Source: Arthrobacter sp. PsM3
GTDB taxonomy: Bacteria > Actinomycetota > Actinomycetes > Actinomycetales > Micrococcaceae
DNA length: 64,000 nucleotides
Direction: 5' to 3'
Assembly (NCBI RefSeq): GCF_030433895.1
Contig: NZ_JARUXE010000013.1
Location: forward strand, 1 to 64,000
The position numbers were made by a program, and so were the translations under genes. Each line of letters begins with the position of its first letter. Position 1 is the first letter of the stretch. Below are positions 10,033 through 19,029 of the stretch, piece by piece. A model generated the notes under the pieces. It saw only the letters and a list, made by a program, of their open reading frames with translations, ran no database searches and was not told where the DNA came from.

Positions 10033-10192
10033 AGCCAGCACCCGCCTTGCTTTCGTCCCGCTGGCCCGGGTGTGGGAGGATCAGCGCCCGGGCAGCACTC
10101 TGTTGGAGCAGGATCTCCTCCGGTTGTCGGTCGTTCCAGGTTGGCGCGGTAGCCGGCCAGTTATTGTCGGCGGCCGCTTATGTTCTTTGAGG

Positions 10193-12203
10193 GTGGACAG
10201 CGGAGCAGTGTTCGGTCTGGAGAGCAGGGAGGCCCTGGCGGCCGTCGCCGCGTCCACGGGTGCGCTTGCTGCTTTCATCGGCACGGGCCCGGCCCTCACG
10301 GAACTGCCCGGCGCCGATGCGGACCACCCGGATGCGCCCGGTGCCGATCCGCTGCGGAACGCGGACTCCCTGCCCGGTGCCGGCGCCCTGCTGCGGGATG
10401 CGGTTTCCCTGCGGGATACGGCCGCCGTCCGGGACACGGACCCGTTCCGGGGGATCGATCCGTTGCGGGACCTGGCCGATGATTGCCTGGACGCTTTGGC
10501 CGGGCTGGCGCGGCTGGAGGCGAGGACGGCGGCGTTGAAGGTGCGGCTGGCCGCGGAATACCTGCACGCCACCAGGGCCCTGGCGGCCCCGGGGTCGTTG
10601 CGGGACTCCTGTCAGGAGATGGCCATGACCGCGGAGGTCGCGTGTGTCCTGACCGTCAGCGAGCGGACCGCGGACGGGTTCCTGTGCGACTGCCAGGCAC
10701 TGACCACGTCGCTGCCGCTGACCCTGGCGGCGCTGCAGGCCGGAACAATTTCCTGGCAGCACGCCCGGATCATGGTCGATGAAACCACCGACCTGGACCG
10801 GGCCGCCGCGGCCGGGCTGGAAGCGCACTTCCTGGACCCCCACGCACCGGACGCGGCCCGGGGGTGTCCGGCCGGGGACCTCGTCCCGGGACGGTTCCGG
10901 ACCAAAGCCCGTGTTTGGCGGGAACGCCACCACCCCGCCAGCATCGAACAACGTCACACCAAGTGTGCCTCGGACCGGCGGGTGGAGTTCCTCCCGGACC
11001 GGGACGGGATGGCCTGGTTCTCGGCGTACCTGCCGGCCGGTACCGCCGCGGGGATCTGGGACCGGACCACCGCCGCCGCCCGGGCCCTGCAGGACCCCGA
11101 CGAGGCCCGCACGCTGGCCCAGCTCCGCGCCGACATCGCCGCCACCTTGCTTCTCACCGGCAACACCGGCAACACCGGCAACACCGGCGCCGCGGGAACC
11201 GCAAGCACCGGCACAGGGATGGCCGAGTGCGCCGGGGGAACGGCCGGGACGGGGATGGCCGGGTGCGGGGATGTGCCGTCGCCGCGGGCGCAGGTCCTCA
11301 TCACCGTCCCGATCCTGTCCCTGCTTGGCGTGGCCGGGGAACCGGCGGTCCTGGACGGGTACGGGCCGATCCCGCCCTCGATGGCCCGGCGCCTCATCGC
11401 CGACGGTGCCGGATCGTTTTACCGGGTCCTGACCGACCCGCGGGACGGGGCGCCGCTGGAAATCGGCCGGACCCGCTACCGCCTCACGAAAGCCCAGCGG
11501 CGGTGGTTGCGCCTGCGCGACGGGAAGTGCCCGTTCCCGGGCTGCAACAACGCCTCGCTGGATAACGACGCGGACCATCTCCTGGCCTGGGCCGACGGCG
11601 GGACCACCGGCATCTCCAACCTCGGCCAGCCCTGCCCCAGACACCACCGCCTCAAACACGGCTCCGCGTGGACACCCACCGGGGCCAGCAAAGACAAACC
11701 ACCCGGATGGACCTCACCCTCGGGCCGGTACTACCCCAGCGAAGAACAGGACTGGGAACCACCCCACTGGCCACCCGGCCTGCTGGCCACAGACGCGAAG
11801 ACGGATACATTTACGGACACGTTCACGGAGATGGATGCGGGCACGGACGTGGATAAGGACGCTGGCACGGACGTGGACACGGACGCTGGCACGGACAGGG
11901 ATACGGACAGGGATACGGAGAGGGACACGGACGCTGGCCTGAACCAGGGCCCCCGGCGGGCCCTTCGGCCTGGACCCCGGCCCGGATCCCGACCAGGAAC
12001 TCCCCGCGGACCCCTTCCCGGACTGGCACCTCTTCACAGCCGCACATCCATGGCCCGAACCAGATCCGGAGGATCCGGAAGATCCGGAATACCCGGACGA
12101 TCCAACAGATGTTCCCTACCTCACCATGCGGGCGTCGACAATCTTTGCAGCTCCGGGGTCGGTCTGCTCCGCGCCATCGAATTCGAACCCGTTGCGAAGA
12201 TAG
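10193..12203 (+). pseudogene. 13E12-type DUF222/HNH endonuclease, apparently frameshifted
   Basis: Residues ~100-440 form a DUF222 region, followed by an HNH domain with CPFPGCNN, DADHLLAWADGGTT, NLGQPCPRHHRLKH. After an Asp/Thr repeat the frame breaks: up to about 11943 the natural frame is that of 10193. A typical family tail (ADPFPDWHLFTAAHPWPE) continues one base further on, to a stop at 12201-12203. A one-base insertion in the five-C run 11950-11954 would explain this. If translated without correction, the first frame runs on to 12718 antisense to the next gene. The start is uncertain (TTG 10187, GTG 10193 or GTG 10208). This family is multicopy in Micrococcaceae and mycobacteria and its role is unclear; the HNH motif suggests a nuclease. 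Confidence 0.75.
11802..11939 (+). repeat. Asp/Thr-coding minisatellite in the HNH gene
   Basis: Imperfect repeats of ACGGACGTGGACACGGACGC and shorter ACGGACAGGGAT units encode alternating TD, DAGTDVD and DRDT. They lie between the HNH domain and the inferred frameshift. A shorter 9-bp AACACCGGC triplet repeat (NTG coding) is at 11162-11188 of the same gene. Confidence 0.75.
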
Positions 12204-12610
12204 AACGCCACCGCCCGGGGATTGTTCTTCGCGACCCACAGCATGGCGGGTCCATCACCCGCTGTGGCATCAAGCAACGCCTGTCCCACCCCGGTGCCAT
12301 AGCGCTCTGCCGCTACGTAAATGCTGAACAACTGACGATCACGCGGGAGTTCCTGGCCTTCCGGGCCGACGCTGGGGCCGAAGAACGCGAAGCCGATGAT
12401 CTTTCCTCCGCTCTCCGCGATTCTTATGCTCCATTCCTCCCGCGGGTTCCCGAGAACGTGATTCCACATCCGGTGGCGGCCCTGGACGTGCTCGTCGCTG
12501 AAGAAGTCCTGAGGGAGCAGCTGAGAATACGCTTCCCGCCAAGTGGCCACGTGCAGTTCAGCGATCTGCGGCGCGTCGGGGAGCGCGGGCTCGCGCAGCG
12601 TAAACAACAT
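12116..12610 (-). CDS. GNAT family N-acetyltransferase
   Basis: A 164-residue protein with a GNAT fold: motif A is FSIYVAAERYGTGVGQALLDA (the Q/RxxGxG/A acetyl-CoA loop is ERYGTGVGQ). Motif B is WVAKNNPRAVAFYLRNGFEFDG, ending in the typical YxxxGF. Substrate unknown; similar proteins acetylate small amines, peptides or protein N-termini. The start was placed at ATG 12608-12610, where the similarity to other GNATs begins (LFTLREPALPDAPQIAEL). The 3' end overlaps the inferred tail of the HNH gene by 88 bases, in the opposite direction. Confidence 0.88.
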   Translation of the reverse strand: MLFTLREPALPDAPQIAELHVATWREAYSQLLPQDFFSDEHVQGRHRMWNHVLGNPREEWSIRIAESGGKIIGFAFFGPSVGPEGQELPRDRQLFSIYVAAERYGTGVGQALLDATAGDGPAMLWVAKNNPRAVAFYLRNGFEFDGAEQTDPGAAKIVDARMVR

Positions 12611-12728
12611 CACCACATCCTGCCAGAATCCTCGGGCTGGCGACCTTTCTGCGCGCCCGTGTATGTGCACCACGGCCAACGTCATCCGGATCATTTCGGA
12701 ACCCGGCGGCAGCTATAGGGTGGAGCAT

Positions 12729-13217
12729 ATGAAGCCCACTCCAGTCACTCTTTGCTTCCTGCTCCGCGACGCGGACAACGGCACCGAAGTGCTGCTGGGG
12801 CTGAAGCGGACCGGGTTCGGCACGGGCAAGATCGTGGGCCTTGGCGGCCACGTCGAAGTGGGGGAGAGCGACGCCGAAGCCGTCGTCCGTGAAGTCTGGG
12901 AAGAAGCCGGAGTCATCGTCCGGCAGGAGGACCTGGCCCATGCCGGCGTCGTCGAGTTCCTCTTCCCCAGCCGCCCGGAGTGGAACATGTACTGCAGGCT
13001 CTTCACCACCCGCCGCTGGGAGGGCGAGCCGGCGGAGAGCTCGGAGATAACGCCCGAATGGTTCCATATCGGGGCGCTGCCGCTGCACCTGATGTGGCAG
13101 GACGCGGAGCACTGGCTGCCGTCCGCCTTGGCCGGCGAGGTGCTCGACGTCGTGGTTGTCCTGAACGAGGACAACGAGACTGTGGCATCTGTGGAAAAAC
13201 TCTCCGGGGAAATGTAA
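12729..13217 (+). CDS. MTH1-like Nudix hydrolase (8-oxo-dGTP diphosphatase type)
   Basis: A 162-residue Nudix protein. The Nudix box is at residues ~38-60 (GHVEVGESDAEAVVREVWEEAG). The segment just before it, LLGLKRTGFGTGKIVGLGG, resembles the nucleotide-binding loop of eukaryotic MTH1 (GFGxGxWNGFGG), more than classical MutT. The C-terminal half (WFHIGALPLHLMWQDAEHWLP) also recalls MTH1, where a WMWxDD segment binds the base. Sanitising oxidised purine nucleotides is the likely role. ATG start; divergent from the GNAT gene with 118 bases between. Confidence 0.85.
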   Translation: MKPTPVTLCFLLRDADNGTEVLLGLKRTGFGTGKIVGLGGHVEVGESDAEAVVREVWEEAGVIVRQEDLAHAGVVEFLFPSRPEWNMYCRLFTTRRWEGEPAESSEITPEWFHIGALPLHLMWQDAEHWLPSALAGEVLDVVVVLNEDNETVASVEKLSGEM

Positions 13218-13287
13218 CCCGGACGGGCCAGCCGGAAACAAAACAGTTAGCCTGCAGTTTCAGGACACTACTTTCCAGGGGGAGATC

Positions 13288-13812
13288 GTGCTTTCCGAGC
13301 GCGAACTGGCGTTTATCGCCATTCACAAAGACAGTTATCCGCGGGTCTACCGCTTTGTCCGACGGCGGGTGGAATCGGCCGATATCGCGGAGGAGCTTGC
13401 CGCGGACGTCTTCCGGGTGGTGTGGCAGAAGTGGGGAGACGAGCCCCGGTCGGACCTGGCGTGGCTCCTGACAGTGGCGCGCAACCTGGTTGGCAACGCG
13501 TACCGGAGCCGGGACCGCCAGCAGGCGCTGCAGGAAAAGCTCAGGGCCGCCGCCGTTGTCAGGGGCGGCGAAGACTCCGGGAATGTCGCCGTCCAGGATG
13601 CCATGGCGCAATTGCGCGACAAGGACCGCGACATTCTCCAGCTCGCGTACTGGGACGAATTGAGCACCGCCGAAATCGCCGGCGTCCTGCAATGCAGCGA
13701 ATCCGCCGCCAAGGTCCGCCTGCACCGGGCACGGGCTGCGTTCCGAAAGCACATGACGTCCGGCGCCGAATCGATCACGGCTGAAGCGACCACACAGAAG
13801 ATGGGTGCCTGA
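13288..13812 (+). CDS. ECF-type RNA polymerase sigma factor
   Basis: A 174-residue sigma-70 family protein with only regions 2 and 4. Region 2 contains SYPRVYRFVRRRV and IAEELAADVFRVVWQKW; region 4 has the helix-turn-helix LSTAEIAGVLQCSESAAKVRLHRAR. The GTG start at 13288 is supported by a strong AGGGGGAGA ribosome site. The gene is followed at once by a single-pass membrane protein, as anti-sigma partners usually are, so activity is probably controlled by that protein. The target promoters are not known. Confidence 0.9.
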   Translation: MLSERELAFIAIHKDSYPRVYRFVRRRVESADIAEELAADVFRVVWQKWGDEPRSDLAWLLTVARNLVGNAYRSRDRQQALQEKLRAAAVVRGGEDSGNVAVQDAMAQLRDKDRDILQLAYWDELSTAEIAGVLQCSESAAKVRLHRARAAFRKHMTSGAESITAEATTQKMGA

Positions 13813-13813
13813 A

Positions 13814-15298
13814 ATGGATCCGATCAAAGACAGAATTTCCGCTACGGACCCCGTGCACCTGGATCCGTCCGTGCCCGATGGCGAAGCGGCCCTGCGCCGG
13901 ATGTTCTCCGGGCCTGTGGCCTTCACTGACACCGGCCTGGCCGATGTGGCGTCCCTGGACGAAGTCCGCCGCCGCCGCCGTGCACGGCTCGCCGGGGCCC
14001 TGACGATCGCTGTGGCGGCCGTGGCTGCAGGCGTCCTGGTTGCCACCAACCTTGGTGCGCTCACGACGGCGCCGGAACCGGCGAGCAGCGTGGCGGCAAC
14101 GGAAACCACGGCCCCCGCCAGTCCCTCTGCGACGCCGACCGCGACTCCGAGCACCACGCCGAGTGCCACGCCCGCGCCCCCGGTGGCCTGGACCGCTTTC
14201 ACCGACTCCACCGGCCAAGCGACCTTCCAACACCCGGCGGACTGGACAGTCACCGAGACCCCGGGAGCGGCGGCGGCCGGGCTGGAGAAGTGGACCAGCG
14301 ACATCACCGTCACGGACGCGACCGGGAAACAGCTCGCCATGCTGCGAGCCATCCCGCAGGCATCCGGAGCTTCAGTGCCGGCAGTGCCGTACCAGACCCT
14401 CGACGCCGTGACCCTGGACATCCCCCAGGCCACCGCGGGCGCACCGTCCGGGCCGACCCGGTTCAAGTTCCGCGTACTGGAAGGAGCGGCGGTGTTCGGC
14501 GCCTTGACGATCGATTCGAGCGGCATGCCGGCGTCGGGAACCGCCAGCCAACTGCTGTCCTCGATCCGCACCCCGGACGGCGTGCCGGCCATCACCTTCG
14601 GTTCCGGCCAGATCCTGACTGCCGACGGCAGCGACACGCAGCTGAAGTTCACGTCTTTAGCCGAGGCGAAGGCCTACATGGCCTCGCAGGAATACCGGGA
14701 CATCAAGCGGATGCTGGTTTCGCTGGAACTAAAATCCGTCCGGAAGCCAACGGCGTGGACCAGGTACACCAGCGCCAACGGGCTGGGCAGTTTCGACTAC
14801 CCGGACAACTGGTCCGTGACCAGCCGCGAAGGCGGCCGCTACTCCGACGTGACCAACGAATCGGGCCGCGTGCTGCTGACCCTGGGCTTCAACCAGACAC
14901 GCAACCGCCCGAACATCATTTCCCCGTGCACCCCGTTCACGGTGCTGGACAGCACTGCCATGACTTTCCCCTCCGACAGGCAGGGCGAGCGGGCCATCGC
15001 TCCCCAGTTTATCTTCCGGGTGTGGGACGTCCGCCAGCTGGGCCAGCCATCGGTTCCGTTTGCCGGGAACCTGGGCATTGCGGATGAAAGCTGGGGAGTG
15101 AACGGCACCACCTGCGATCCGCAGAACGTCGTGAGCGGCCTGCCCTCAGGCGAATACTTCTTCGCCCAGAACTACAACACGGGCGACGCGTCGGACCTGC
15201 AGTTCCAGTCCCTCGAGGAGGCACGTAAGTACATGGAAACGGCCGAGTTCGCGACGCTCAAACGCATTGTGCTGTCACTGAAGATCAACGCGGGCTAG
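13814..15298 (+). CDS. Membrane protein with duplicated extracytoplasmic domain, putative sigma-factor partner
   Basis: A 494-residue protein. Residues 1-58 are cytoplasmic and end in RRRRRAR; 59-81 form one membrane span; 84-122 are a Thr/Ala/Pro/Ser linker; the rest is outside. Two copies of one domain follow: residues ~123-308 (VAWTAFTD, FQHPADWTV, LAEAKAYMASQEYRDIKRMLVSL) and ~312-491 (TAWTRYTS, FDYPDNWSV, LEEARKYMETAEFATLKRIVLSL). No zinc anti-sigma motif (HxxxCxxC) is present. The gene begins 1 base after the ECF stop (a GTG at 13805 would overlap). I infer a sensor or anti-sigma role from topology and context only. Confidence 0.75.
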   Translation: MDPIKDRISATDPVHLDPSVPDGEAALRRMFSGPVAFTDTGLADVASLDEVRRRRRARLAGALTIAVAAVAAGVLVATNLGALTTAPEPASSVAATETTAPASPSATPTATPSTTPSATPAPPVAWTAFTDSTGQATFQHPADWTVTETPGAAAAGLEKWTSDITVTDATGKQLAMLRAIPQASGASVPAVPYQTLDAVTLDIPQATAGAPSGPTRFKFRVLEGAAVFGALTIDSSGMPASGTASQLLSSIRTPDGVPAITFGSGQILTADGSDTQLKFTSLAEAKAYMASQEYRDIKRMLVSLELKSVRKPTAWTRYTSANGLGSFDYPDNWSVTSREGGRYSDVTNESGRVLLTLGFNQTRNRPNIISPCTPFTVLDSTAMTFPSDRQGERAIAPQFIFRVWDVRQLGQPSVPFAGNLGIADESWGVNGTTCDPQNVVSGLPSGEYFFAQNYNTGDASDLQFQSLEEARKYMETAEFATLKRIVLSLKINAG

Positions 15299-15333
15299 CA
15301 GACAGCGCCCCAGCAGACAGCTCCCAACGACAG

Positions 15334-15372
15334 AAAAGCGGGCCGGCCACCTCCTAGAGGTGACCGGCCCGC
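15334..15372 (-). terminator. Intrinsic terminator between convergent genes
   Basis: Arms 15338-15353 and 15357-15372 pair over 16 bp with one G-U position on the minus-strand transcript. The minus transcript then reads TTTTCTG, so this best serves prpC; it may also stop the plus-strand membrane-protein transcript. Confidence 0.85.
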
Positions 15373-15390
15373 CGTCGTACGTGCTCGAAA

Positions 15391-16530
15391 CTAGGCCACG
15401 TGCCGTTCTTCGACGCCGTTGTATTCGCTCAGCGGTCGGATCAGCGAGTTCGAGGCCAGCTGCTCCATGATGTGCGCGGTCCAGCCGGTGATGCGGCTGG
15501 CAACGAACAGCGGAGTGAAGGTCGGGGTGTCGAAGCCCATCAGGTGGTACGTGGGGCCGGCCGGGTAGTCGAGGTTCGGCTTGATCGCCTTCGCCTCGTC
15601 CATCGCCGACTCCAGACCGTTGTACAGCCCCAGAAGCTCCGGCCGGCCGTAGTGGGCGATCATCTTGTCCAGGGCGGCCTTCATGGTGGGCACCCGGGAA
15701 TCGCCGTGCTTGTAGACACGGTGGCCGAAGCCCATGACCTTCTTCTTCTGCGCCAGGGCATCCTCCATCCACGCCTTCGCGCGGGTGGCGGCCTCATCCA
15801 GCGACTCCTCCGGACGGATGCCGATCTCGTCGAAGGTGTGCATCACTGCCTCGTTCGCCCCGCCGTGCAGCGGGCCCTTGAGCGCGCCGATCGCCCCGGT
15901 CACGGCCGAATGCAGGTCCGAGAGGGTCGAGGTGATCACGCGGGCCGTGAAGGTGGAGGCGTTGAAGGAGTGCTCGGCGTACAGGATCATCGAGACGTTG
16001 AAGGCCTCGACGACCTCCTGGACCGGCTCCTCGCCGAAGGCCATCCAGAGGAAGTTGGCCGAGTAGCCCAGGTCCTCGCGGGGCTCCACCACGTCCTGGC
16101 CGTGACGGCGGCGCTGGTCGTAGGACACCACCGCCGGCATCGCAGCGAACAGGTCCGCAGCCTTGGCCATGTTGGCCTCGCGCGAGGAGTCCTCGGCGAG
16201 CGGGTGCCGGGCGCCCATCACGGAAGCCGCCGTGCGGCAGACGTCCATCGGATGCGACGTGGTCGGCAGTGCGTCGATGACCTGCTTGACGACGGGATCC
16301 AGCGCACGCCCGGCGCGTTCCCGCGCAGTGAACTCCGCCAGCTGCTCCGCATCCGGCAGTTCGCCGTTCCACAGCAGGTAGGCGACTTCCTCGAAGCTGC
16401 ACTTGGCAGCCAGCTCCTGCACGGGGTAGCCGCGGTAGAGCAGCGAGTTGGTGTCCGGGTTCACCTTGGACACCGCGGTGTAATCCACCACGACGCCGGC
16501 GAGGCCCTTTTTAATCTCTTGTTCAGCCAT
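15391..16530 (-). CDS. prpC: 2-methylcitrate synthase
   Basis: A 379-residue citrate-synthase-fold enzyme that condenses propionyl-CoA with oxaloacetate. Typical segments are SLLYRGYPVQELA near the start, LKGPLHGGANEAVM with an active-site His, MGFGHRVYKHGDSR with the second active-site His, and the Asp region FDTPTFTPLFVASR. The short length and the operon with prpB and prpD indicate methylcitrate rather than citrate synthase, though such enzymes often use both acyl-CoAs. The ATG at 16530 has AAGGAG 8 bases upstream. 64 bases separate it from prpB. Confidence 0.93.
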   Translation of the reverse strand: MAEQEIKKGLAGVVVDYTAVSKVNPDTNSLLYRGYPVQELAAKCSFEEVAYLLWNGELPDAEQLAEFTARERAGRALDPVVKQVIDALPTTSHPMDVCRTAASVMGARHPLAEDSSREANMAKAADLFAAMPAVVSYDQRRRHGQDVVEPREDLGYSANFLWMAFGEEPVQEVVEAFNVSMILYAEHSFNASTFTARVITSTLSDLHSAVTGAIGALKGPLHGGANEAVMHTFDEIGIRPEESLDEAATRAKAWMEDALAQKKKVMGFGHRVYKHGDSRVPTMKAALDKMIAHYGRPELLGLYNGLESAMDEAKAIKPNLDYPAGPTYHLMGFDTPTFTPLFVASRITGWTAHIMEQLASNSLIRPLSEYNGVEERHVA

Positions 16531-16594
16531 GCTGAAACTCCTTCGTTCCTGTCGCCTGTTGAAACCGGCCGGAGCCGGAAGTCCGATGCGGGGC

Positions 16595-17497
16595 TTACTG
16601 ACCCGGGATCTGGAAATTGAAAACCCCGGTATCGAAGCTGTTGTAGGCCTCGTAGTCCACGAGGTCATACAAACGCGCCCGGGTCAGCATGTTCCCGACC
16701 TGGGCCTCCTGGGTACCGTCAGCCTTAATCGATTCCAGCGTACGCTCCGCAGCGCCCATGGCACTACGGAGGAGGGTCACCGGGTAGATGATCATGTTGA
16801 CCCCGACGCCGGCGAGCTGCTCCACGGTGAACAGCGCGCTCTGGCCGAACTCGGTCATATTGGCCAGGATCGGCACGTCGACGGCGTCGCGGATCGCCTG
16901 GAACTCGCCCAGGTCCTTCATGGCCTCCGGGAAGATGGCGTCAGCCCCGGCCTCTACGAGTGCCTTCGCGCGGTCCTGCGTGGCCTTGAGGCCATCCGTG
17001 GCCCGGATGTCGGTCCGTGCCATGATCAGGAAGTTCGGGTCGCGTCGGGCATCGGCTGCCGCCCGGATCCGCTTGGTTGCGGTGTCCAGGTCCACGACAT
17101 TCTTGCCGTCGAGGTGGCCGCAGCGCTTCGGGTTGAACTGGTCCTCGATATGCAGGCCGGCGAGGCCGGCGTTCTCGATTTCCTGGACCGAGCGGGCCAC
17201 GTTCATCGGCTCGCCGAAGCCGGTGTCGGCGTCGACAATGCAGGGCAGGTCTGTCATCCGGGCGATCTGCCCGGCCCGGGTGGCCACCTCGGTGAGCGTG
17301 GTCAGGCCGATGTCCGGCAGTCCCAGGTCGTTGGCGAGGACGGCGCCGGAGATGTAGACCCCGGCGAAGCCCTTTTCCTCGATCAGCCGCGCCGAAAGCG
17401 GGTTGAACGCACCCGGGAACTGCTGGATGGTCCCGGAGGCCAGGAGCTCGCGGAAGCGGAGGCGCTTCTGCTCCGGCGTCACCTTCGAGTACAGCAT
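16595..17497 (-). CDS. prpB: 2-methylisocitrate lyase
   Basis: A 300-residue member of the isocitrate lyase/PEP mutase family that cleaves methylisocitrate to pyruvate and succinate. The catalytic loop KRCGHLDGK is present, along with the metal-binding VDADTGFGE and IMARTDIRA. Its ATG overlaps the prpD stop by one base (TAATG), a strong sign of coupled translation. It is the middle gene of prpD-prpB-prpC. Confidence 0.95.
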   Translation of the reverse strand: MLYSKVTPEQKRLRFRELLASGTIQQFPGAFNPLSARLIEEKGFAGVYISGAVLANDLGLPDIGLTTLTEVATRAGQIARMTDLPCIVDADTGFGEPMNVARSVQEIENAGLAGLHIEDQFNPKRCGHLDGKNVVDLDTATKRIRAAADARRDPNFLIMARTDIRATDGLKATQDRAKALVEAGADAIFPEAMKDLGEFQAIRDAVDVPILANMTEFGQSALFTVEQLAGVGVNMIIYPVTLLRSAMGAAERTLESIKADGTQEAQVGNMLTRARLYDLVDYEAYNSFDTGVFNFQIPGQ

Positions 17498-19017
17498 TAG
17501 AAGAGTCCCTTCGGTGCGGCGGCCAGATCGATCACGCCGTCGGCGGCCTGGATGTTGAGCTGGTCCAGCTCGCCGGCGGACAGTTCGGGCAGGCGTGCGG
17601 CGGCGGCGAGGAAGCGTTCGATTTCCTCGTCGGCGACGAGGCCGGCGGCGAGGGTGCGGAACTTGTTCACGTACTGTTCGCGGGCGAACGGCCGGGCGCC
17701 CAGCGGGTGCGCGTCGGCAACGGCGATCGACTCGGTGATGACCGCGCCGTCCGTGAGCGTGATGACCACGGTTCCGCCGAAGGCCTTCTCGGCGATGTCG
17801 AGGGAGTGGTACCGGCGGGTCCACTCGGGATCCTCAACCGTGGTGACCTTGTGCCAGAGTTCCACGGTGTCCGGGCGTGCCGCGCGTTCCGGGGCGTAGG
17901 AATCGACGTGGTGCCAGGAGCCGTCCTGCAGGGCGACCGTGAAGATGTACGGGATGGAGTGGTCCAGCGTTTCGCGGCTGGCCGTGGGGCTGTACTTCTG
18001 CGGATCGTTGGCGCCGGAGCCGATCACGAAGTGCGTATGGTGGCTGGTCTTGATCAGTACGGACGCCACGTTGGCCGGGTCGGTAACCTCCGGGTGTTCG
18101 CCGTGGAGCTTGCGCGCCAGGTCGATCCACGCCTGGGCCTGGTACTCGGCCGAGTGCTCCTTGGTGTAGGTGTCCATGATGGCGCGCTTGGGCTCGCCCG
18201 GGGTCGGCAGCGGCACGGTGTAGGAGGCGTCGGGGCCGTCCAGCATCCAGGCGATGACGCCGTCCTCGCCTTCGTAGATCGGCACCGGCGATGTCTGGCC
18301 GCGCATGGCACGGTCCGCTGACTCGACGGCCATCTTGCCGGCGAACGCCGGGGCGTGGGCCTTCCAGGTGGAGATCTCGCCCTTGCGGGACTGCCGCGTG
18401 GCGGTGGTGGTGTGCAGCGCCTGGCCGATGGACTGGAAGATCGTCTCGACGTCGAGTCCCAGCAGGGTGCCGATGCCGGCGGCGGCGGAGGGGCCGAGGT
18501 GGGCGACATGGTCGATCTTGTGCTTGTGCAGGCAGATGGCCTTGACCAGGTTGACCTGGATTTCATAGCCGGTGGCGATGCCCCGGATCAGGTCCTGGCC
18601 GCTGGAGCCCACGTGCTGGGCCACGGCGAGGATCGGCGGGATGTTGTCGCCCGGGTGGGAGTACTCCGCCGCGAGGAAGGTGTCGTGGTAGTCGAGTTCA
18701 CGGACAGCGACGCCGTTGGCCCAGGCCGCCCATTCGGGGGCCACGCGCTCCTCGATGCCAAAGACCTTCGAGCCCTTTCCGCCCGTCGTGGGGCCGTGGG
18801 TCAGCGCCTGGGCGCGGGCCGCGACGATCGGGGCGCGGTTCAGCGAGGCAATCGCCACCGAGGCGTTGTCGATCACCCGGTTGATGACCATGTCGGTGAC
18901 CTCCGCGGAGACGGCGACGGGATCGGCGGCCACTGTCGCAATCTTGAACGCGAGCTGGTCTTCGCGGGGCAGGTTTTCCTCGCTCTTGTAAACGCGGACG
19001 TGGTGTTCCTTGACCAT
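17497..19017 (-). CDS. prpD: 2-methylcitrate dehydratase (MmgE/PrpD family)
   Basis: A 506-residue dehydratase acting on 2-methylcitrate in the methylcitrate cycle. The MmgE/PrpD fold is shown by [48 protein letters not shown] and KAHAPAFAG. The length suits the family. ATG start, 12 bases after the gntR stop, so it is likely transcribed with the regulator. It is cofactor-free in characterised homologues, unlike the AcnD type. Confidence 0.94.
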   Translation of the reverse strand: MVKEHHVRVYKSEENLPREDQLAFKIATVAADPVAVSAEVTDMVINRVIDNASVAIASLNRAPIVAARAQALTHGPTTGGKGSKVFGIEERVAPEWAAWANGVAVRELDYHDTFLAAEYSHPGDNIPPILAVAQHVGSSGQDLIRGIATGYEIQVNLVKAICLHKHKIDHVAHLGPSAAAGIGTLLGLDVETIFQSIGQALHTTTATRQSRKGEISTWKAHAPAFAGKMAVESADRAMRGQTSPVPIYEGEDGVIAWMLDGPDASYTVPLPTPGEPKRAIMDTYTKEHSAEYQAQAWIDLARKLHGEHPEVTDPANVASVLIKTSHHTHFVIGSGANDPQKYSPTASRETLDHSIPYIFTVALQDGSWHHVDSYAPERAARPDTVELWHKVTTVEDPEWTRRYHSLDIAEKAFGGTVVITLTDGAVITESIAVADAHPLGARPFAREQYVNKFRTLAAGLVADEEIERFLAAAARLPELSAGELDQLNIQAADGVIDLAAAPKGLF

Positions 19018-19029
19018 GGTGTTCCTCTG

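Noticed and set aside
12204..12718. Continuation of the HNH reading frame to 12718
   Set aside because: It is antisense to a clear GNAT gene, has no family similarity, and the natural tail is in another frame.
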